Below the pieces are notes generated by a model. The model was given only the letters and a program-made list of their open reading frames with translations, did not search any database and was not told the origin of the DNA. This document shows, in pieces, positions 1 through 4,232 of a DNA stretch of 6,537 nt. Numbering within the stretch: the stretch's first letter is position 1; each line of letters opens with the position of its first letter. Both the position numbers and the translations under genes were made by a program. The stretch comes from a candidate division Zixibacteria bacterium 4484_93 (lineage in GTDB: Bacteria; UBP14; UBA6098; 4484-93), in the NCBI GenBank assembly GCA_002085385.1, contig NATO01000089.1:1-6537 (forward strand). Reading direction: 5' to 3'.

Positions 1-429
1 ACAACCTCCTCAATCCCTACGAAAAACTCAACAAAAGCCCTGTTATTAAGTCTGGCTCTCCCAGGAGCCGGGCAGCTCTATAACGGAGAATATATAAAGG
101 CAGGAGCGTTCGTTACAGCGGTTTCTGCCTTTGCCTATGAAACCTTCTACGAAAATAACCAGGCGTCAAAGCTACTCGACAAACGGGAACTATACAGCGA
201 AGGGTCGAGTGAATATCTCAAGCTGAAGGAGCAGTTTGACAACCATATCTATAAGAGGAACCAGTATGTCTGGTTATGGGTCGGTGCAACCCTGTGGGCT
301 GGGCTGGATGCATATATCGAGGCGGAGCTCTTTAATTTCGACGCCCATCTCGAAATGAAAGAATCGGGGCTTACCCTCTATCTCTCGTTTCCTTTAACCG
401 GGAAATATACATCGCCCGGAGCTCGTTGA
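1..429 (+). CDS. DUF5683-like small membrane protein, 5' partial
   Basis: The frame is open from the first base to a TGA at 427-429, giving 142 residues; the start lies left of the window. Near residues 13-28 it has a run of small and hydrophobic residues followed by the motif PGAGQLYNGEYIKAG. This resembles the 'PGxGQxYNxxxxKG' signature of DUF5683 and related TM2-like proteins common in FCB bacteria. A second hydrophobic stretch follows (about residues 36-50, AGAFVTAVSAFAYETFY). A polar, charged middle (about 55-88) precedes a Trp-rich segment (YVWLWVGATLWAGLDAY, about 91-107), so at least two membrane segments are likely. The family has no established biochemical role that I know of. The family-like C-terminus seems to end at 'LTLYLSFPL' (about residue 132). 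The last 10 residues are an extension encoded in DNA that also encodes the end of the convergent DUF4416 gene. Family assignment is from motif recognition, moderately sure. Confidence 0.72.
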   Translation, partial: TTSSIPTKNSTKALLLSLALPGAGQLYNGEYIKAGAFVTAVSAFAYETFYENNQASKLLDKRELYSEGSSEYLKLKEQFDNHIYKRNQYVWLWVGATLWAGLDAYIEAELFNFDAHLEMKESGLTLYLSFPLTGKYTSPGAR

Positions 430-800
430 AGAAACCAAGCGCAACATCACATCTGTAGTCAGGATATGTCCATAGTAGAGGCTCGAAGCCACTGTGATGA
501 TATATAAGTTCGAGCTCGGCGTATATACCCTTACCGAGATAAACCCTCTGAGGTGCAAACAGTTGCAAGCTCGCCATAATCGAAGAGCTCTTTGAAGGAA
601 ACCCACAGACGCCAGAGCGGATTACCCATCTCGTGCTCATAATAGTTGGTGAAATCAAAAGGGATAACAGAAGAGAGTTTCTCAACCTCGCCGAACTCAG
701 AGGATAGACGCGACAGCACAGATGAGAGGTTCTTCTCTGGCTCGAAAATTATCAGCCCAACAAAGAGCTTCACAGGTTCAGGGAAGAAAGGTTTTGCCAT
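371..800 (-). pseudogene. DUF4416 family gene, disrupted by internal deletion and frameshift
   Basis: Two conserved halves of a DUF4416 protein sit in different - strand frames. The N-terminal half starts with ATG at 798-800 (MAKPFFPEPVKLFVGLI, then IPFDFTNYYEHEMGNPL and SFKELFDYGEL) and, if not shifted, reads into a TAA at 531-533 after 89 residues. The C-terminal half is in another frame from about position 570 (RVYLGKGIYAELEL, then FEPLLWTYPDYR, FFNELRAMY) and ends at a TAA at 371-373. As I recall the family, about 45 residues lie between 'DPxEL' and 'R(I/V)YLGKG'; here only about 20 bases do, so 35-40 residues are lost together with the frame. The total of about 143 codons compares with a usual 170-190. 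The start overlaps the stop of the upstream dehydrogenase as TGATG, so this was the last gene of that operon. The function of DUF4416 is unknown. An assembly error is an alternative to true decay; no slippery sequence for programmed frameshifting is visible at the junction. Confidence 0.8.
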
Positions 801-1885
801 CAGCCTGCCTCAAACGGAACCCCGACGGATTCTCCGATGGAAACAAGGGTTTTAACCACCTTTTCCGGGAGTGGAATGCCCTCGATAGCTCTCTTCTGTG
901 CCTCCTCGAACTCCTTCTCACCGTGGATGTATATCCGCCCGGCTCCAGCCTGCCGGGGAGAGCTTTTCAGCATCTCGATAAGTCGGCTCATTCTCAACCT
1001 AAATTCATCGATAGGCATAATCATATCGATATTCAGAGCGGCGATGAAATGCCCGACATTGTGAGAAGGAGAGTCAGGAGACCCCACATCAAGTCCAAAG
1101 GCAGCACCGGACAGAACGCCAGAGAGAATATCAACGAGCATCGCAAGACCATACCCTTTATGCCCGCCAAGCTCCTCCTTATCACCACCGAGCGGGAGCA
1201 AACCACCCTGTCTCCTCGAACGGATTGTATCGAGAACGAAAGCAGGGTCGACTGCGGGCTCGCCATCGGCATCCACGCACCAACCGACCGGCATTTCCCT
1301 CGAGAGACGCTCATACACCTCCACCCTGCCGGAGGTTATAACACTCGTTGCCATATCCAGAACAAACGGATAGCGCCATCCTGTGGGGGCAGCAAGGCTT
1401 ATCGGGTTCGTTCCGAGGACAGCCCGGCGAGAGAATGTATGAACGACAAGCGGTCTGGCATTGGTCATACAGACACCTATCATATCCTCCGAAAGAGGCT
1501 TCATAGCATAATATCCTGCTATGCCGAAATGGTTGCTATTCCTGACAAAGGACAACCCAACACCTGATGCCCTCGCCTTCTCTATTGCCTGCTCCACCGC
1601 AAAGGTGGCCGCCACCTGACCGAGACCATTTTCTCCACTTATGACCGAGATTGTCGGTGCACTCACAAGAACAGAAGGATGTGCCCTCGGATTTATCTTA
1701 CCCGAACGGATACCATCGACATAACGGGAAAGACGAGCTACACCGTGCGATGCAATCCCTCGAAGGTCAGCAGCGATAAGCACATTGGCAAAGCTCTCAG
1801 AATCGGGATCGCTCACACCCAAAGACACCATCACACGCTTAGCAAAATCGAAAAGATATTTATGTGAATAACTCCCAGCGGTCAA
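800..1885 (-). CDS. Malate/L-lactate dehydrogenase family NAD(P)-dependent oxidoreductase (Ldh2 family)
   Basis: This 361-residue protein has the expected length and motif order of the Ldh2/malate dehydrogenase-2 family (ComC sulfolactate, AllD ureidoglycolate, DpkA and archaeal malate dehydrogenases). These are cytosolic enzymes that oxidise (S)-2-hydroxyacids or reduce 2-oxo or imino acids with NAD(P), and their fold is unrelated to classical lactate dehydrogenase. Visible motifs are AADLRGIASHGVARL (38-52, family His at 47), NSNHFG (116-121, His119), GTNPIS (158-163), VLDMATS (175-181), MPVGWCVDADGEP (198-210) and GGHKGYGLAM (240-249). The ORF begins with TTG at 1883-1885, whose last two bases overlap the TGA of the upstream gene (TTGA). 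A GGGAGG sequence at about 1898-1903 lies 10-12 bases upstream, and no ATG or GTG fits the family N-terminus better. It is the third gene of a coupled operon with GlcD- and GlcF-like subunits, which favours a small 2-hydroxyacid substrate. I cannot choose between malate, lactate, sulfolactate or another acid. Confidence 0.93.
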   Translation of the reverse strand: MTAGSYSHKYLFDFAKRVMVSLGVSDPDSESFANVLIAADLRGIASHGVARLSRYVDGIRSGKINPRAHPSVLVSAPTISVISGENGLGQVAATFAVEQAIEKARASGVGLSFVRNSNHFGIAGYYAMKPLSEDMIGVCMTNARPLVVHTFSRRAVLGTNPISLAAPTGWRYPFVLDMATSVITSGRVEVYERLSREMPVGWCVDADGEPAVDPAFVLDTIRSRRQGGLLPLGGDKEELGGHKGYGLAMLVDILSGVLSGAAFGLDVGSPDSPSHNVGHFIAALNIDMIMPIDEFRLRMSRLIEMLKSSPRQAGAGRIYIHGEKEFEEAQKRAIEGIPLPEKVVKTLVSIGESVGVPFEAG

Positions 1886-2781
1886 CTTTCCATAACCTCC
1901 CGATGGATAAAATCGATTATGTGATAGGAATGCACATCCGGGAAAAGAGAGCGAAAAACCGCCAGATTATGAAACGATTCAAAAACGAGAACATCCCCCC
2001 GTGCCTGCTGGATAAGTCTCTCAAAAAGCAGGTGAACCATACCCGAATCCTGCTGGAAAATCAATAGAAGGTCACCAGGGGAGGAAATTTGCCTGTCAGC
2101 CACAATAAGCCCCAGAGACCTGCTCGCCTCCTCTTGAACAAAAACTGCGTTATCGGGCAATCTAACAGGGAAAACATCCTCAAAAAAAGACAAAAAATAT
2201 CTTACGCCAGCATCCTTTTTAAGAGAGATATATGCTGAAGAACAGACAACATAAAATTCTGTTTCCTCTTCCACCGGTAAGCATATCTTGCCGCCCTTAA
2301 ACCAGTCGGGGTAGTTGCAGCAGGCATCGATTATCACAAACGGGATATCGAGGCAGGCGAGAAGCTCCGTCAATCTCTCGAGTGTATCGCCGAAGCTATC
2401 GATAACCAGACAACCAGGAAACAGGAGAACCGAGCCATCACCTCTTGACATCTTGCCCTCATACTTTTCTCCCTTGTAGTCGATGCCAAAACCAGAGAGC
2501 GAAAAGCGGGAACAGGATTCATCCCTCACAAAAAATGTCTCCCTGGCTCTGTGAACCATCTCAACTATATCCAACCCGACAGGACAGATAGGATTGCATA
2601 GGTAGCAGTCAGTGCAGGAGAGGAGGCTCTTCACAACATCGGATGTCGCAGGAATTTTACCGGAGAGAACCCTTTCTCCGAGGAGATACCTCCCTCTCGG
2701 TGAGAAAAGCTCATTGCCTGACACCCTGTATGTCGGGCAGACAGGATTACACTTACCGCATCGAACGCATCTCTCATTCAT
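1882..2781 (-). CDS. GlcF-like (Fe-S)-binding oxidoreductase subunit with degenerate C-terminal CCG domain
   Basis: I start this gene at ATG 2779-2781 (299 residues). It overlaps the end of the glcD gene by 8 bases (ATGAATGA) and has a purine-rich GGGAAG about 7 bases upstream. The frame extends to a TTG at 2820, but that would lie deep inside glcD. The N-terminus has two ferredoxin-type 4Fe-4S motifs: CVRCGKCNPVCP (Cys 5, 8, 11, 15) and CTDCYLCNPICP (Cys 56, 59, 62, 66). A CCG-type half follows: FPGC (Cys124), DACCNYP (Cys154-155) and VVCSSAY (Cys180, where the family usually has CxxC). After Cys180 there is no cysteine for about 120 residues, although the end (GDVLVFESFHNLAVF, then IIDFIHREVMES) still resembles the tail of a second CCG repeat. 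GlcF-type proteins pass electrons from a FAD subunit, here the adjacent GlcD, to quinone or another carrier. It is shorter than typical GlcF (about 400 aa). The family is clear; cofactor content of the second half and the electron acceptor are uncertain. Confidence 0.88.
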   Translation of the reverse strand: MNERCVRCGKCNPVCPTYRVSGNELFSPRGRYLLGERVLSGKIPATSDVVKSLLSCTDCYLCNPICPVGLDIVEMVHRARETFFVRDESCSRFSLSGFGIDYKGEKYEGKMSRGDGSVLLFPGCLVIDSFGDTLERLTELLACLDIPFVIIDACCNYPDWFKGGKICLPVEEETEFYVVCSSAYISLKKDAGVRYFLSFFEDVFPVRLPDNAVFVQEEASRSLGLIVADRQISSPGDLLLIFQQDSGMVHLLFERLIQQARGDVLVFESFHNLAVFRSLFPDVHSYHIIDFIHREVMES

Positions 2782-4126
2782 CGAATATCTTCCCTGGGTT
2801 GAGAATTCCGCGAGGGTCAAGTATGCGCTTCAGCCTCCTGTGAAGCCGAATGGACTCCTCTGACAGATAAATGTCAAGAAATCGCTTCTTTGCGATACCG
2901 ACACCATGCTCACCGGAGAGAGCACCTCCGAGGGAAACAGTTTTCCTAAATAGTGCCTCGAGCAGTTGCTCAATCTGCCTTTCGGGGAATAACTCATCAT
3001 AGCAGATATTAACATGCAGGTTCCCGTCCCCGGCGTGTCCAAAGCTGAAAATCTTTACTGAAAATTCAGCCTGCAGTTCTTCAAGGAACTCCAGCATCTC
3101 AGGAACAGAAGCAGGTGGAACGACTATATCCTCGCTCACTCCACAGGTGCAGTTTGCCCGAATAACAGGAGACACATTCCGGCGGATATCCCAGAGACGC
3201 TCACGCTCGCTGTCATCCCGTGCAACAACAAAACTCACCTCCCTGAATGAGGAAAGCATCGAATCGAGCAGTCGCTTCGGCTCATCACCAAAACCATCAA
3301 ACTCGACAAGCATAAGATAGCTCGTTTTCGGTGGAAGAGTCGACGGGAAGTTTTCCATCAGAATGGGGACAATATTCTTGCCGACAAGCTCGCAGGCAGA
3401 AGCGGAAAGAGAGCGGACAGTGGATGCAAGACGACGGATAGAAGAGACATCGGGAAAGCCAACAAGGGCTGTTGCATAAGCCTCAGGAGCAGGAACAAGT
3501 TTAAGCACCGCACGGGTTATCACACCGAGTGTTCCCTCACTGCCGATAAATATATCGCGAAGGTCATACCCTGTAGCATTCTTGTAGAGTTTACCGCTGA
3601 AAGATATCATTTCCCCTGTCGGCAGAACAACCTCAAGCCCGAGGACATAATTCGCTGTCACACCGTACTTGACTGCATGGATACCGCCTGCGTTCTCCGC
3701 AATGTTTCCCCCGATGGTCGAGAACTCATAGGACGCCGGGTCAGGAGGATAATATAGCCCGAACCCTGCCACATAGCTTTTTACATCTCCTGTAATTGCT
3801 CCTGGCTCGACGGTAAGCGTGAGGTTCTCACGGTCAAGCTCGAGGATACGGTTCATACGCTCGAGCGACAGAACTACACCACCCTCCACGGGGATGCTCC
3901 CTCCTGTTTGACCTGTGCCCGCCCCTCTCGGTATAACAGGAAACCCCTCCTCCGTCGCAAGGGAGAGAAGACGCGATACCTCATCGGAATCCACAGGGAA
4001 AACAACTGCATCGGGAGCCCCCTCGAACTTGGCATCGTATGAATAGGCAAAAAGCAACCCAGTCTCATCAGAAAACCTATCGCCGAATATTTTCCGAAGA
4101 CAAGTCTTTATGCTACGGGATATCAT
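2774..4126 (-). CDS. glcD: GlcD-type FAD-linked oxidase (glycolate / D-lactate dehydrogenase family)
   Basis: This 450-residue protein is colinear with GlcD and bacterial D-lactate dehydrogenases. These flavoproteins oxidise glycolate, D-lactate or another 2-hydroxyacid to the 2-oxoacid. The FAD-binding PCMH-type half carries AYSYDAKFEGAPDAVVFP (27-44), PRGAGTGQTGGSIPVEGG (66-83), YYPPDPASYEFSTIGGNIAENAGG (125-148, reported by position) and NATGYDLRDIFIGSEGTLG (183-201). The C-terminal oxidase half carries SEDIVVPPASVPEM (331-344), FGHAGDGNLHVNI (362-374), SGEHGVGIAKKRFL (404-417) and LDPRGILNPGKIF (436-448). All are family hallmarks and the length is normal. I start at ATG 4124-4126, which gives the usual MIS...R...L N-terminus; an in-frame TTG at 4160-4162 is better read as part of the promoter. 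No Shine-Dalgarno sequence precedes the ATG. It is the first gene of the operon, overlapping the GlcF-like gene by 8 bases. The true substrate is unknown. Confidence 0.95.
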   Translation of the reverse strand: MISRSIKTCLRKIFGDRFSDETGLLFAYSYDAKFEGAPDAVVFPVDSDEVSRLLSLATEEGFPVIPRGAGTGQTGGSIPVEGGVVLSLERMNRILELDRENLTLTVEPGAITGDVKSYVAGFGLYYPPDPASYEFSTIGGNIAENAGGIHAVKYGVTANYVLGLEVVLPTGEMISFSGKLYKNATGYDLRDIFIGSEGTLGVITRAVLKLVPAPEAYATALVGFPDVSSIRRLASTVRSLSASACELVGKNIVPILMENFPSTLPPKTSYLMLVEFDGFGDEPKRLLDSMLSSFREVSFVVARDDSERERLWDIRRNVSPVIRANCTCGVSEDIVVPPASVPEMLEFLEELQAEFSVKIFSFGHAGDGNLHVNICYDELFPERQIEQLLEALFRKTVSLGGALSGEHGVGIAKKRFLDIYLSEESIRLHRRLKRILDPRGILNPGKIFDE

Positions 4127-4162
4127 ACAGAACAAAATTAAGAGCAAATTCACAAATGTCAA
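4127..4162 (-). promoter_or_regulatory. Candidate Bacteroidetes-type promoter of the glcD operon
   Basis: Reading the - strand, TTGACA at 4162-4157 is followed by TAATTTTG at 4140-4133. TTG, 19 bases, then TAnnTTTG matches the Bacteroidetes housekeeping promoter pattern (TTG or TTTG near -33, TAnnTTTG near -7, spacer about 17-23). As a sigma70 promoter it has a perfect -35 hexamer but only a 3/6 -10 (AATTTT at 17 bp). It lies just downstream of a terminator and directly before the operon's first ATG. Transcription would begin at about 4127-4130, leaving almost no leader. Confidence 0.5.
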
Positions 4163-4172
4163 CAGAAACCCA

Positions 4173-4205
4173 CAGGATAAAAAAGAGGGAGCCCGAAGGC
4201 TCCCC
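4173..4205 (-). terminator. Rho-independent terminator with UUCG tetraloop
   Basis: On the - strand GGGAGCC (4204-4198), loop TTCG (4197-4194) and GGCTCCC (4193-4187) form a perfect 7-bp stem closed by C(UUCG)G, one of the most stable RNA tetraloops. It is followed at once by TCTTTTTTATCC. It begins about 28 bases after the TAG of the large exported protein gene and ends that transcript before the glcD operon. It has no T tract on the + strand, where only AAAAAAGA precedes the stem, so it is one-directional. Confidence 0.93.
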
Positions 4206-4232
4206 CATAATATCAGCCGATGATGGGTCGGG

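Noticed and set aside
398..419. CCGGG / CCCGG inverted repeat near the end of the + strand gene as a terminator
   Set aside because: The stem is only 5 bp with a 12-base loop and there is no T tract on either strand.
531..570. Programmed ribosomal frameshift in the DUF4416 gene
   Set aside because: There is no slippery heptamer at the junction, and a frameshift alone would not explain the missing 35-40 residues.
722..1567. 281-codon open frame on the + strand opposite the dehydrogenase
   Set aside because: It is a shadow of a well-matched Ldh2-family gene; no motif or ribosome-binding signal supports it.
2779..2820. TTG start at 2820 for the GlcF-like gene
   Set aside because: It would deepen the overlap with glcD to 47 bases, and the 13 added residues have no counterpart before the first Fe-S motif; the ATG at 2781 has a better upstream purine stretch.
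4124..4162. TTG start at 4162 that would extend the glcD product by 12 residues
   Set aside because: The TTG is the first half of a TTGACA element, and the ATG at 4126 gives the normal GlcD N-terminus. The added residues are a hydrophobic stretch unlike the family.
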